Assembly (NCBI GenBank): GCA_965198655.1
Contig: OZ240668.1
Coordinates: 3,720,001 to 3,784,000 of the forward strand
Direction of reading: 5' to 3'
Length of the DNA: 64,000 nt
DNA from: Lichenicola sp965198655
Lineage (GTDB): Bacteria; Pseudomonadota; Alphaproteobacteria; Acetobacterales; Acetobacteraceae
Of the stretch, positions 49,632 through 57,463 are shown piece by piece. Every line of letters begins with the position of its first letter. Position 1 is the first letter of the stretch. The notes beneath the pieces were generated by a model. The model was not told the origin of the DNA and ran no database searches. It saw only the letters and a program-made list of their open reading frames with translations. The position numbers and the translations under genes are program-made.

Positions 49632-50441
49632 ATGCCGATACAGACGACCGCTGGTTTTTCCCAGTACTACGAGTTGCACGGCGACCCTGGCTTTCCCCCG
49701 ATGCTGCTTGTCTCCGGGCTGGGCGGGGTCGGGGCGAGCTGGGGTCCTCAGCCCGGTCTGCTTTCCGGTGACTTCCACCTGATCGTACCCGATCAGCGAG
49801 GTACGGGACGGACCGACCGCGCCGTGGATGGCTACACCACCCATCAGCTCGCCGATGACATGGCGGCGCTCGTCGGTGACCTCGGCGTCGGCCCGGTGCA
49901 CGTCGTCGGCTCTTCCACCGGCGGCGCTATCGCGCAGCAGATGGCACTGCATCACCCGGACCTCGTTCAATCACTGACGATCGCGTCCTCGTTCGCCCGC
50001 TTCGACGCGTATATGCGGCGGCAATTCGAAGTACGCCGTACCATGGCGGCCGAGTGGGACAGGGCCAACATGTTCGCCGGCTATTCGCTTTTCCTCTTCT
50101 CGCCCCGCTTCACACGCGACCATCCCGAGCGCGTTCAGGAGTGGATCGATCGGGCGGCAGGAACGCCTGTGCGGCCGGAGGACCAGGCGATCGCGCTCAG
50201 CCGCATCGCAATGATCGAGAACCATGACTGCTTGGCTGACCTGCCTCGCATTGATCGCCCCACCTTGGTGCTGTGCGCCGAGCACAATCACTGCACGCCT
50301 TTGCCACTCTCGGAGGAAATTGCCGCCGCCATCCCCAACGCCGCACTGGTTGTGATCCGCGATGCCGGCGAGTTGGTGGAGCTAGAGAAGCCGCAGGAGT
50401 TTGCCGCTGTGGTGCGCGACTTCGCGCGCCGGAACGGCTGA
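49632..50441 (+). CDS. Alpha/beta-hydrolase with a replaced catalytic His
   Basis: 269 residues, RutD/3-oxoadipate-enol-lactonase-like fold. Oxyanion HG-type block LVSGLGGVGASWGPQ; nucleophile Ser in VGSSTGGAIAQ; GTGRTDR. The usual catalytic His position (xGHxxxLEKP) reads AGELVELEKP, so His is Glu here, and the acid position reads AEHNHCTPL. It may be a non-hydrolytic relative or have shifted chemistry. Probably regulated by the divergent MarR protein. It is followed by a hydrolase pseudogene. Confidence 0.87.
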   Translation: MPIQTTAGFSQYYELHGDPGFPPMLLVSGLGGVGASWGPQPGLLSGDFHLIVPDQRGTGRTDRAVDGYTTHQLADDMAALVGDLGVGPVHVVGSSTGGAIAQQMALHHPDLVQSLTIASSFARFDAYMRRQFEVRRTMAAEWDRANMFAGYSLFLFSPRFTRDHPERVQEWIDRAAGTPVRPEDQAIALSRIAMIENHDCLADLPRIDRPTLVLCAEHNHCTPLPLSEEIAAAIPNAALVVIRDAGELVELEKPQEFAAVVRDFARRNG

Positions 50442-50453
50442 GGGCTGTCGCCC

Positions 50454-50947
50454 ATGACCGCTATGGCGTCGATGCCGGTTGAGGGAGGGACAGCGCAGTG
50501 CGCGGTCCATGTCGCTCAGCCGCAAGGCCACCCTGTGGCGGGCGTCATCATTGGCCATGAGAGTTACGGCCTCAACGCCGATATCCCTTAGAAGTGCGAC
50601 CTATAGGCAAAGAGGAGTTTCTTGGCCGTGGCGCCAGACTTCTTTTGGCCCTTGAACCGGGCGTCGAACTCGATCCCTATGCACCTTCGACTGGGAACCG
50701 CGCGCTGGCACTCGCCAGACGATTCGACACGGATGCCGGCGTGCGCGACATGCAAGCGACACTGGACAATTTACGTGCGCTGGGCCCTGCGGGAATGAAG
50801 GCAGGCTTGGTCGGCTATTCGCTGGGCGCCCGCTTGACCGCCTTTGCCACCGTTCGGACCGACATGGATGCGGCTTGGCGAACGCGCGCTGCCGGCTGGC
50901 GTGCCCTCGCATGTTCCGAACCCGACCTCATCCCATCCCTGTCGTGA
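50454..50947 (+). pseudogene. Broken dienelactone hydrolase gene
   Basis: From ATG 50454 the frame reads VAGVIIGHESYGLNADIP and then stops at TAG (50588-50590). Later frames carry FLAVAPDFFWP and LEPGVELDPYAPS, then RRFDTDAGVRDMQATLDNLRALGP and VGYSLGARL. These match consecutive blocks of the dienelactone hydrolase family in the right order but in different frames. At least two frame changes and an in-frame stop destroy it, and the His-containing C-terminus is missing. Confidence 0.88.
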
Positions 50948-51418
50948 CCCGGCAACCGATCCCGCCGCCACCGTCCTGCGTCGCCACCTTCCCGACCCGG
51001 TTCATGACACCATTCCATGACACCACCGCCGCAGCCCCTAGCGCCCCGCGATCAGCACCCGTCTCATCCCAATATCGCCGCAATCCCTCCTTGGGTCGGA
51101 TACTTTTCCCGCCGCCACGAATCCCAGGGACATCGACCGCATGCCAGGAGACCGTTCGAGACTGCCGGCGCACCGGAACGCTCCATGCAAGCCCGGCTCG
51201 CGACGCATGTCCTCGTGCATCCCGGCGCCGGGCTGGCGATCACCGCCACACGCGCCGCGACGGTCCCGGCCTGCAACAGCGCGGAGGGCGCCCGCACCCC
51301 GTGCGCGCATGAACCGGGTGCGGCGCAGGGTCCGCTTTCCGGCCGGCACCCCTGGATTGCGGCAACCCCGCCCGAATAACGCTTGCACCGGCCGCCCGCC
51401 TGCTCGACATCACCGCGC
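50948..51418. other. 471-base gap before queE without a supported gene
   Basis: Overlapping frames on both strands have composition like non-coding GC-rich DNA and no family similarity. I saw no preQ1 riboswitch consensus before the que operon. Nothing else stands out. Confidence 0.5.
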
Positions 51419-52051
51419 ATGGCCTATGCGGTAAAGGAGATGTTCGCGACCCTCCAGGGCGAGGGGGCGCAGGCGGGACGCGCCGCGGTGTTCTGCCGCT
51501 TCGCCGGCTGCAACCTGTGGTCCGGCCGCGAGCGGGACCGCGCGAGCGCGACCTGCCAGTTCTGCGACACCGACTTCGTCGGCACCGATGGCGAGAACGG
51601 CGGCCGGTTCGAGGACGCCCATGCCCTGGCCGGCGCCATCGCCGCCCGCTGGGCCGGGGGGCCCGCGCACCGCTACGTGGTGTTCACCGGCGGCGAGCCG
51701 CTGCTGCAACTCGACCGGGCGCTGCTGGACGCGATGCGGGCGCACGGCTTCGCCGTGGCGGTGGAGACCAACGGCACCCTCCAAGCCCCGGGCGGGATCG
51801 ACTGGATCTGCGTCAGCCCCAAGGCCGGCGCCTCGCTGGTGCAACGCAGCGGCGCCGAGCTGAAGCTGGTGTTCCCGCAACCGGAGATCGACCCGGACGC
51901 CCTGGCCGGACTCGACTTCCAGCACTTCTGGCTGCAGCCGATGGACGGGCCCGAGCGCGCCGCCAACACCGCGGCGGCGGTGGCCTACTGCCTGGCGCAT
52001 CCGCATTGGCGCTTGAGCCTGCAGACGCACAAGATGATTGGGATCCCCTGA
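51419..52051 (+). CDS. queE: 7-carboxy-7-deazaguanine synthase
   Basis: 210 residues. Radical-SAM enzyme of queuosine synthesis that contracts CPH4 to CDG. The atypical cluster motif CNLWSGRERDRASATCQFC (CX13-14CX2C) marks the type with an inserted loop; FTGGEPLLQ binds SAM. ATG 51419 gives the family start MAYAVKEMFATLQGEG. It is separated from queC by a single base, starting an operon queE-queC-queD-queF. Confidence 0.96.
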   Translation: MAYAVKEMFATLQGEGAQAGRAAVFCRFAGCNLWSGRERDRASATCQFCDTDFVGTDGENGGRFEDAHALAGAIAARWAGGPAHRYVVFTGGEPLLQLDRALLDAMRAHGFAVAVETNGTLQAPGGIDWICVSPKAGASLVQRSGAELKLVFPQPEIDPDALAGLDFQHFWLQPMDGPERAANTAAAVAYCLAHPHWRLSLQTHKMIGIP

Positions 52052-52052
52052 G

Positions 52053-52781
52053 ATGGCCGGACCTGACGCGCCGCCTGGCGGGGCGCTGGTGCTGTTCTCC
52101 GGCGGCCAGGACTCCGCCACCTGCCTGGCCTGGGCGCTCGACCGGTTCGATCGGGTGGAAACCCTCGGCTTCTCCTACGGGCAGCGCCACGCGATCGAGC
52201 TGTCATGCCGCGCGGCCCTGCGCGACGGCATGATCGCCGCCCGTCCCGATTGGGCGCAGCACCTGGGCCCGGACCACACCCTCTCGCTCGACGCGCTGGG
52301 CCAGCTCTCGGACACCGCGCTGACACGCGACGCCGCCATCGCCATGGGCGCGGGCGGGCTGCCCAACACCTTCGTGCCCGGCCGCAACCTGCTGTTCCTG
52401 ACCTTCGGGGCGGCGCTCGCGACGCGGCGGAGCCTGCGCCATCTGGTCGGCGGCATGTGCGAGACCGACTATTCGGGCTATCCGGACTGCCGCGACGACA
52501 CCATCAAGGCGTTGCAGGTGGCGCTCAACCTCGGCATGGACAGCCGCTTCGTGCTGCACACGCCGCTGATGTGGCTGGACAAGGCGCAGACCTGGCGCCT
52601 GGCGGAGGCGCTGGGGGGTGCAGCACTGGTCGGGCTGATCCGGGAGCAAAGCCATAGCTGCTATCTCGGCGACCGCACCCACCGGCACGACTGGGGCTAC
52701 GGCTGCGGCACCTGCCCGGCCTGCGCGCTCCGACGCGACGGCTGGACGCGCTACCGCGCCGGGACCATCGCCGATGCTTGA
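52053..52781 (+). CDS. queC: 7-cyano-7-deazaguanine (preQ0) synthase
   Basis: 242 residues. P-loop LFSGGQDSATCLAW at residues 14-27 and a C-terminal zinc site CGTCPACALRR (with Cys in SHSCYLG). It adenylates CDG and adds ammonia to give preQ0 using ATP. Its stop lies inside queD (8-base overlap), so translation is coupled. Confidence 0.97.
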   Translation: MAGPDAPPGGALVLFSGGQDSATCLAWALDRFDRVETLGFSYGQRHAIELSCRAALRDGMIAARPDWAQHLGPDHTLSLDALGQLSDTALTRDAAIAMGAGGLPNTFVPGRNLLFLTFGAALATRRSLRHLVGGMCETDYSGYPDCRDDTIKALQVALNLGMDSRFVLHTPLMWLDKAQTWRLAEALGGAALVGLIREQSHSCYLGDRTHRHDWGYGCGTCPACALRRDGWTRYRAGTIADA

Positions 52782-53283
52782 GCTGCACTTCACCCGGCGC
52801 TTCTCCATGGGGCATCGGCTGATCGCCGGCGAGGCGGAAACCTGTGCCCTGCCGCACGGCCACAACGAGTTCGTGACGGTGCGGCTGCGCGCGGCACACC
52901 CGGCGCCGCTGGACGGCCACGCCAACATGCTGCTGCCGTTCGAACGGGCCAAGGCGCGCTGGCACCGCTTCGTCGACGAGCGGCTGGACCACGCGCTGCA
53001 ATTGTCCGAGCACGACCCGCTGCTCGGATGGTTCCGCGCCCACGAGCCGGCGCGGGCCGAGCGCATCGTGGTCACGCCCGGCGACCCGACCACCGAGCTG
53101 ATGGCCTGCCTGCTTATGGCCAAGCTCGGGGCGATCCTGGCCGACGACGGCGGCAGGCTGCGCTGCGTCGAGGTCCGGCTGGAGGAAACGCCGACCAACA
53201 CCGTCAGCGTGTCCGACGACGCGCTGGCGCTGCTGCCGGCGCAGGACGGCTGGTGGCGTCGGCCGGACATGAGCATCGCGTGA
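52774..53283 (+). CDS. queD: 6-carboxy-5,6,7,8-tetrahydropterin synthase-like
   Basis: 169 residues. PTPS fold with zinc-binding His in FSMGHRL and HGH in CALPHGHNEF; Cys24 region ETC is the catalytic Cys. Glu in the C-terminal VRLEETPTNTV anchors the pterin. It turns dihydroneopterin triphosphate (from FolE) into CPH4. It is longer than E. coli QueD (about 121 residues), with extra loops, as in alphaproteobacterial forms. The operon position supports the assignment. Confidence 0.93.
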   Translation: MLELHFTRRFSMGHRLIAGEAETCALPHGHNEFVTVRLRAAHPAPLDGHANMLLPFERAKARWHRFVDERLDHALQLSEHDPLLGWFRAHEPARAERIVVTPGDPTTELMACLLMAKLGAILADDGGRLRCVEVRLEETPTNTVSVSDDALALLPAQDGWWRRPDMSIA

Positions 53284-53296
53284 GGAGGCTCTGCAG

Positions 53297-53758
53297 ATGA
53301 GCGAAGACGGAACGGCGCTGACCCAGCTCGGCCGCCACACGGCGCAGCCGGCGAGCCCGGACCAGGCGCAGCTCGAGCGGATCCCCTCGCCGCACCCGGA
53401 GCACCGGTACCTGGTGCGGTTCACCGCGCCGGAGTTCACCTCCTTGTGCCCGGTCACCGGCCAGCCGGACTTCGCCCACCTGGTGATCGACTACGTGCCG
53501 GACCGATGGATCGTGGAAAGCAAGTCGCTGAAGCTCTACCTCACCAGCTTCCGCAACCACGGCGCGTTCCACGAGGCCTGCTCGGTGCAGGTGGCGACCA
53601 CGCTGGTCGACCTGCTGTCGCCGGTCTGGCTCCGGATCGGCGCCTACTGGTATCCGCGCGGCGGCATGCCGATCGACGTGTTCTGGCAGACCGGCACGCC
53701 GCCGGACGGGGTGTGGGTGCCGGACCAGGGCGTGCCCGGCTATCGCGGGCGGGGCTGA
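53297..53758 (+). CDS. queF: preQ0 reductase (NADPH-dependent 7-cyano-7-deazaguanine reductase)
   Basis: 153 residues, unimodular YkvM type. Catalytic Cys in FTSLCPVTGQPDF, then the QueF motif WIVESKSLKLYLTSFRNHGAFHE and PRGGMPIDVFWQTG. It reduces preQ0 to preQ1 for tRNA queuosine. SD GAGGAGG lies nine bases before the ATG. Last gene of the que operon; a DUF3108-like gene follows after 8 bases. Confidence 0.97.
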   Translation: MSEDGTALTQLGRHTAQPASPDQAQLERIPSPHPEHRYLVRFTAPEFTSLCPVTGQPDFAHLVIDYVPDRWIVESKSLKLYLTSFRNHGAFHEACSVQVATTLVDLLSPVWLRIGAYWYPRGGMPIDVFWQTGTPPDGVWVPDQGVPGYRGRG

Positions 53759-53766
53759 CCACGGCG

Positions 53767-54540
53767 ATGCGGCGCCCGGTTCTTCTCGCCGCCGCGGCGG
53801 TCGCGGCCTGCCTCGGCGCCGCCGACGCCGCCACGCTGGACGCGGACTACGCCCTGTCGAGCCACGGCTTCCACCTGCTGGACGTGGACACGCACACGCA
53901 ACTCACCTCGGCCGGCTACGCCATCACCGCGCACAGCCGCACCACCGGGCTGATCGGCGCGCTGTCGCCCAGCGACGTGACCAGCGTCGCCTCCGGGCGG
54001 TTCGACGGCATCCACGTGCAGCCGAACCGCTACGCCAGCACCGGCCGCTCCCGCGGCGCCGACCGGAGCACCGAGATCGCCTATCCGTCGCACGACCCGG
54101 TGGTGACGGTGCTGCGACCCGCCGAGCCGGAGCGCGACCCGGTGCCGGCGGCGGACACAAGGGGCAGCATCGACACGCTCAGCGCCATCGTCGGCCTGTC
54201 GCGGCAGGTGGCGCAGACCGGACGCTGCGACGGGTCCGCCCTGCTGTTCGACGGCCACCGCCTGTCCCGGCTGGACGCGCACACGGTCGGCACCGAGGCG
54301 GTAACGCCGTCCGGCGGCGGGTTCTCCGGTTCCGCGCTGCGCTGCGACTTCACCAGCCGGCAGCTCGCCGGCTTCCTGCACGACGCCAACCGCGCGCGTC
54401 TGATGAGGCCGCTGCACGGCATCGCCTGGCTGGCCGCCCCGGTGCCGGGCGCTCCGATCGCCGCAGTGCGGGCGACCTTCGACAGCCCGCTGTTCGGAAC
54501 CGCCACCCTGACCCTCGTGAAGGCGACCTTCACGCCCTGA
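53767..54540 (+). CDS. DUF3108-like periplasmic protein
   Basis: 257 residues. Signal peptide ends near residue 20 (GAADA). Mature part is beta-rich (YALSSHGFHLLDVDTHTQL, RYASTGRSRG, DGSALLFDGHRLSRLDAHTV), resembling the lipid-binding beta-sheet DUF3108 proteins. Two cysteines (GRCDGSA, LRCDF) could pair. Function unknown. It starts 8 bases after queF. The 3' half is duplicated about 1.3 kb downstream. Confidence 0.75.
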   Translation: MRRPVLLAAAAVAACLGAADAATLDADYALSSHGFHLLDVDTHTQLTSAGYAITAHSRTTGLIGALSPSDVTSVASGRFDGIHVQPNRYASTGRSRGADRSTEIAYPSHDPVVTVLRPAEPERDPVPAADTRGSIDTLSAIVGLSRQVAQTGRCDGSALLFDGHRLSRLDAHTVGTEAVTPSGGGFSGSALRCDFTSRQLAGFLHDANRARLMRPLHGIAWLAAPVPGAPIAAVRATFDSPLFGTATLTLVKATFTP

Positions 54541-54737
54541 CGGGGGACCGGCGCCGCCAGGATGGGCCGGCGCAGCAGCGATAGCGAGCGGCAACCACGG
54601 CTAGCTAGGATTTCAAGTCAGCTTTGATCAGGATAATCATCGACACCATCGCCAACTCTCCATGGCTGCATGAGTCGAATGATTGTTCCGCATCCGTAGG
54701 GACGGTTAATACTTCTCTTTCTCTACAGGAAGCGACA

Positions 54738-55025
54738 ATGCCGAAGCGACTTGGAAAAGCGTCCTACTACGATCTTCCACGCAACCGAATGGCCAATGGC
54801 CACATGTTCGATGCGAATGCCATGAACGCCGCGATGCTTCATGTTCCACTGGGCACTGTTGTGCAGGTCACGAACATAGCGACCAAGAAGACGATTTCGG
54901 TAGCGGTAACGGATAGGGGGCCCTATCCGCCCGGTCGCGTGATTGATTTGCCGAAAGCCGCTTTCACGGCACTTGCCGGAGGAACTGGCACTGGGCTCGT
55001 GGAGGTCGAGGTAGACGTGCCATGA
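54738..55025 (+). CDS. RlpA-like double-psi beta-barrel domain protein
   Basis: 95 residues from ATG 54738 (SD AGGA eight bases upstream). It is nearly a bare RlpA domain: GKASYYD, ANGHMFDANAMNAAM, VPLGTVVQVTNIATKKTISVAVTDRGPYPPGRVIDL. The catalytic Asp (TDRGP) is present, but the His usual in AAHxxLP reads as Met-Leu-His in a shifted place. It lacks a signal peptide, unusual for a peptidoglycan-active domain. The longer frame from 54624 adds no leader. It overlaps the next gene (ATGA) and has lower GC than its neighbours. Confidence 0.8.
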   Translation: MPKRLGKASYYDLPRNRMANGHMFDANAMNAAMLHVPLGTVVQVTNIATKKTISVAVTDRGPYPPGRVIDLPKAAFTALAGGTGTGLVEVEVDVP

Positions 55026-55465
55026 AGAGACTGGCGTGCGGACTGTTCGGGGGCATGTTCGCATGCTTCTCGGCGGCAGGAGCGGACAGCCTCCCCGTCT
55101 ACCGCGTCTCCATCCCGAGTGTCGCGCCGAACTCCGCCCTGATCGGCATCAAGCTGACGATCCGGTCCGGCCGGGTGTATCGGTTGGTCGACTGCCCAGC
55201 CGGATGGTCGATAAACGTTCTGAACGATCCGAACTGGACGACCACGCTCGATGCGCAAGCCGTGGTTGGCGCTGCCGCCATCACGTCGCGCGAGGCGTCG
55301 ACCATGATCCTGGTCGCGGCCATGCCGAGCGCAGGCGCGTTGCCGAATGCCGGACCGATCTCGGCGACGGGCGAGCTGACGACCATGCGTTACGGGTCCG
55401 GGGACACGAGCACCATCAAGGTGACCCGCGTCGAACTTGTCCGGTACGTGCCAACCAAACGGTAG
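55022..55465 (+). CDS. Hypothetical secreted protein paired with the RlpA-like gene
   Basis: 147 residues. Signal peptide ends near residue 21 (SAAGAD). The rest is beta-rich (SLPVYRVSIPSVAPNSALIGIKLTI, RYGSGDTSTIKVTRVELVRY) with one Cys pair candidate (VDCPAGW plus leader Cys). No family recognised. Its ATG overlaps the stop of the RlpA-like gene, so the two are translated together and may work on the same substrate. Confidence 0.68.
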   Translation: MKRLACGLFGGMFACFSAAGADSLPVYRVSIPSVAPNSALIGIKLTIRSGRVYRLVDCPAGWSINVLNDPNWTTTLDAQAVVGAAAITSREASTMILVAAMPSAGALPNAGPISATGELTTMRYGSGDTSTIKVTRVELVRYVPTKR

Positions 55466-55491
55466 GGCTTGGGTTGTCGTGTTTCAGTGAA

Positions 55492-55850
55492 GGCAGCATC
55501 GATACGCTCAGCGCCATCGTCGGCCTGTCGCGGCAGGTAGCGCAGACCGGACGCTGCGATGGGTCCGCCTTCGTGTTCGACGGCCACTGCCTGTCCCGGC
55601 TGGACGCGCACACGGTCGGCACCGAAGCGGTGCCGTTGTCCAACGGCGGATTCCCCGGATCCGCGCTGCGCTGCGACTTCACCAGCCCGGCAGCTCGCCG
55701 GCTTCCTGCACGGCATCGCCTGGCTGGCCGCCCCGGTGCCGGATGCTCCGATCGCCGCGGTGCGGGCGACCTTCGACAGCCCGTTGCTCGGCACCGCCAC
55801 CCTGACCCTCGCCCGCGCCACGCTGTCACCCCGACGCGGGGCCGGCACCG
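55492..55850 (+). pseudogene. Duplicated and broken 3' half of the DUF3108-like gene
   Basis: Homology to 54163-54540 begins at GGCAGCATCGA and covers GSIDTLSAIVGLSRQVAQTG, FDGHCLSRLDAHTVGTEAV and GFPGSALRCDFTS. One extra C then shifts the frame, a 36-base segment between two CTGCACG repeats is missing, and no start codon or leader is present. It is a decayed partial duplicate. Confidence 0.88.
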
Positions 55851-55994
55851 GACGGCGGCGGCACGCGGGCGGCGCCGGTCCGGCGACGAGCCGGATGCCC
55901 TGCTCCCCGTGCTGGTGCTCCCCGTGCCGGGCTGGGAAGCGCGGCCGGCGCCGCACGGCTTGTGCCGGTGCCGATTCTGCGGAACATGGGTGGC

Positions 55995-57368
55995 ATGTCG
56001 AACGACGCGGATGCCACGGCAATAACCGGTTTGGACGCCGTCCGGCCCCGCCCCCCGTTCGCGCCCGGCGAGATGCGGGCCCTGGCGCTGGCCTCGCTGG
56101 GCGGCGTGCTCGAGTTCTACGACTTCGTCATCTTCGTGTTCTTCGCGCTGGTGATCGGCCGGCTGTTCTTTCCGGCCGGCCAGCCGGACTGGCTGCGCCA
56201 GATCGAGACCTTCGGGCTGTTCGCCGCCGGCTACGCAAGCCGTCCGCTGGGCGGCATCCTCATGGCGCACCACGGCGACCGGCACGGCCGCAAGCGGGTG
56301 TTCACCCTGAGCGTGCTGCTGATGGCGGTCCCGACCCTGCTGATCGGGCTGCTGCCCACCTACGCCGCGATCGGTCCGCTGGCGCCGCTGCTGCTGCTGG
56401 CGATGCGTATCCTGCAGGGGGCGGCGATCGGCGGCGAGGCGCCGGGCGGCTGGGTGTTCGTGGCCGAGCACGCGGCGGCGGAGCGAGTCGGGCTCGCGGT
56501 CGGGCTGCTGACCGGCGGCCTCACCGGCGGCATCCTGCTCGGCTCGCTCACCGCAGCAGTCATGAACACCTCCCTGAGCCCGGCGCAGATCGCGTCCGGC
56601 TGGTGGCGGGTGCCGTTCCTGGCCGGCGGGCTGTTCGGATTCGCGGCGATGGCGCTGCGGCGCCGGCTGGAGGAAACGCCGGTGTTCGCCGCCCTGCGCG
56701 CCCGTGCCGAGGCGCCCCGCCTGCCGGTGCGGGTGGTGCTGCGTGACCACGGTGCCGCCGTGCTCGCCGCCATGGCCAGCACCTGGATGCTGACCGCGGC
56801 GATCGTGGTGGTGATCCTGATGACGCCGGCGCTGCTGCAGCGATCCTTCGGCGTGCCGCCGCGGCAGGCGATGCTGGCCAACCTGGCCGGCTCGCTGTCG
56901 CTGTGCCTGTCCACGGTGGCGGTCGGCGCCGCCATCGACCGCCTGGGCGCGCGCCGCGTGGCGGGACCGGTCCTGCTGCTGCTGGTGTCCGCCACCTATG
57001 CGCTCTACCTCGCGGCCAAGCCGTACCCGGGCGCGCTGCTGCCGCTCTACGTTCTGGCCGGCGCCGGGGCCGGCGCAGTCAGCCTGACGCCGGCCCTGAT
57101 GGTGCGGGCGTTCCCGGCCGCCGTGCGCTTCAGCGGGCTGTCGCTGTCCTACAACGTTGCCTACGCGGTGTTCGGCGGCGTGACGCCGCTGCTGGTGGTC
57201 TGGCTGTCGGGCCGGGCCCCGCTTGCCCCGGCGCACTACGTGGCGGGCGTGGCCGCGGTCGGCCTGCTGGCGACGTGGCTGGCGCCTCGGACGGCAAAGC
57301 AAGGCCCAGGGGCGTTGCCCCTGGACCCCATGAAGGGCAAAGCCCTTCAAACCCGATTCTTGAAGTAA
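55995..57368 (+). CDS. MFS transporter, metabolite:H+ symporter (MHS) type
   Basis: 457 residues, 12 membrane helices. MHS/ProP-like blocks: GGVLEFYDFVIFVFFALVIG in helix 1, DRHGRKRVF between helices 2 and 3, and MRILQGAAIGGEAPGGWVFV. It probably imports an organic acid or similar solute by proton symport. ATG 55995 (MSNDA) or 55986 could be the start. The last about 22 residues (GALPLDPMKGKALQTRF..) are encoded by repeat copy 5, so the native C-terminus was replaced or extended. It is convergent with the TPP-enzyme gene. Confidence 0.92.
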   Translation: MSNDADATAITGLDAVRPRPPFAPGEMRALALASLGGVLEFYDFVIFVFFALVIGRLFFPAGQPDWLRQIETFGLFAAGYASRPLGGILMAHHGDRHGRKRVFTLSVLLMAVPTLLIGLLPTYAAIGPLAPLLLLAMRILQGAAIGGEAPGGWVFVAEHAAAERVGLAVGLLTGGLTGGILLGSLTAAVMNTSLSPAQIASGWWRVPFLAGGLFGFAAMALRRRLEETPVFAALRARAEAPRLPVRVVLRDHGAAVLAAMASTWMLTAAIVVVILMTPALLQRSFGVPPRQAMLANLAGSLSLCLSTVAVGAAIDRLGARRVAGPVLLLLVSATYALYLAAKPYPGALLPLYVLAGAGAGAVSLTPALMVRAFPAAVRFSGLSLSYNVAYAVFGGVTPLLVVWLSGRAPLAPAHYVAGVAAVGLLATWLAPRTAKQGPGALPLDPMKGKALQTRFLK

Positions 57369-57440
57369 TGGGGTCTGGGGCCGAGGCCCCAGCGGATCGA
57401 GCTGCGAAGCAGATCGATGGGCAGAGCCCTGGCCTTGCTT
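57298..57440. repeat. Dispersed palindromic repeat, family A, copy 5 (entering a gene)
   Basis: Terminal inverted repeats aagcaaggcc / ggccttgctt (10 bases, perfect), then ccaggggcgttgcccctgg, gaagggcaaagcccttc and ggggccgaggcccc. Almost identical to copy 1 and in the same orientation. Its left 70 bases are translated as the MFS C-terminus; the right part is intergenic. Confidence 0.93.
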
Positions 57441-57463
57441 GTCGGTCAAACCAACCACAAGCC

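Noticed and set aside
51300..51418. preQ1 riboswitch before the que operon
   Set aside because: Searched by eye for the preQ1 aptamer consensus and A-rich tail; none is present.
50875..51434. Several 80-145-codon frames before queE
   Set aside because: Pro/Arg/Ala-biased shadows in all frames without SDs; no known domain.
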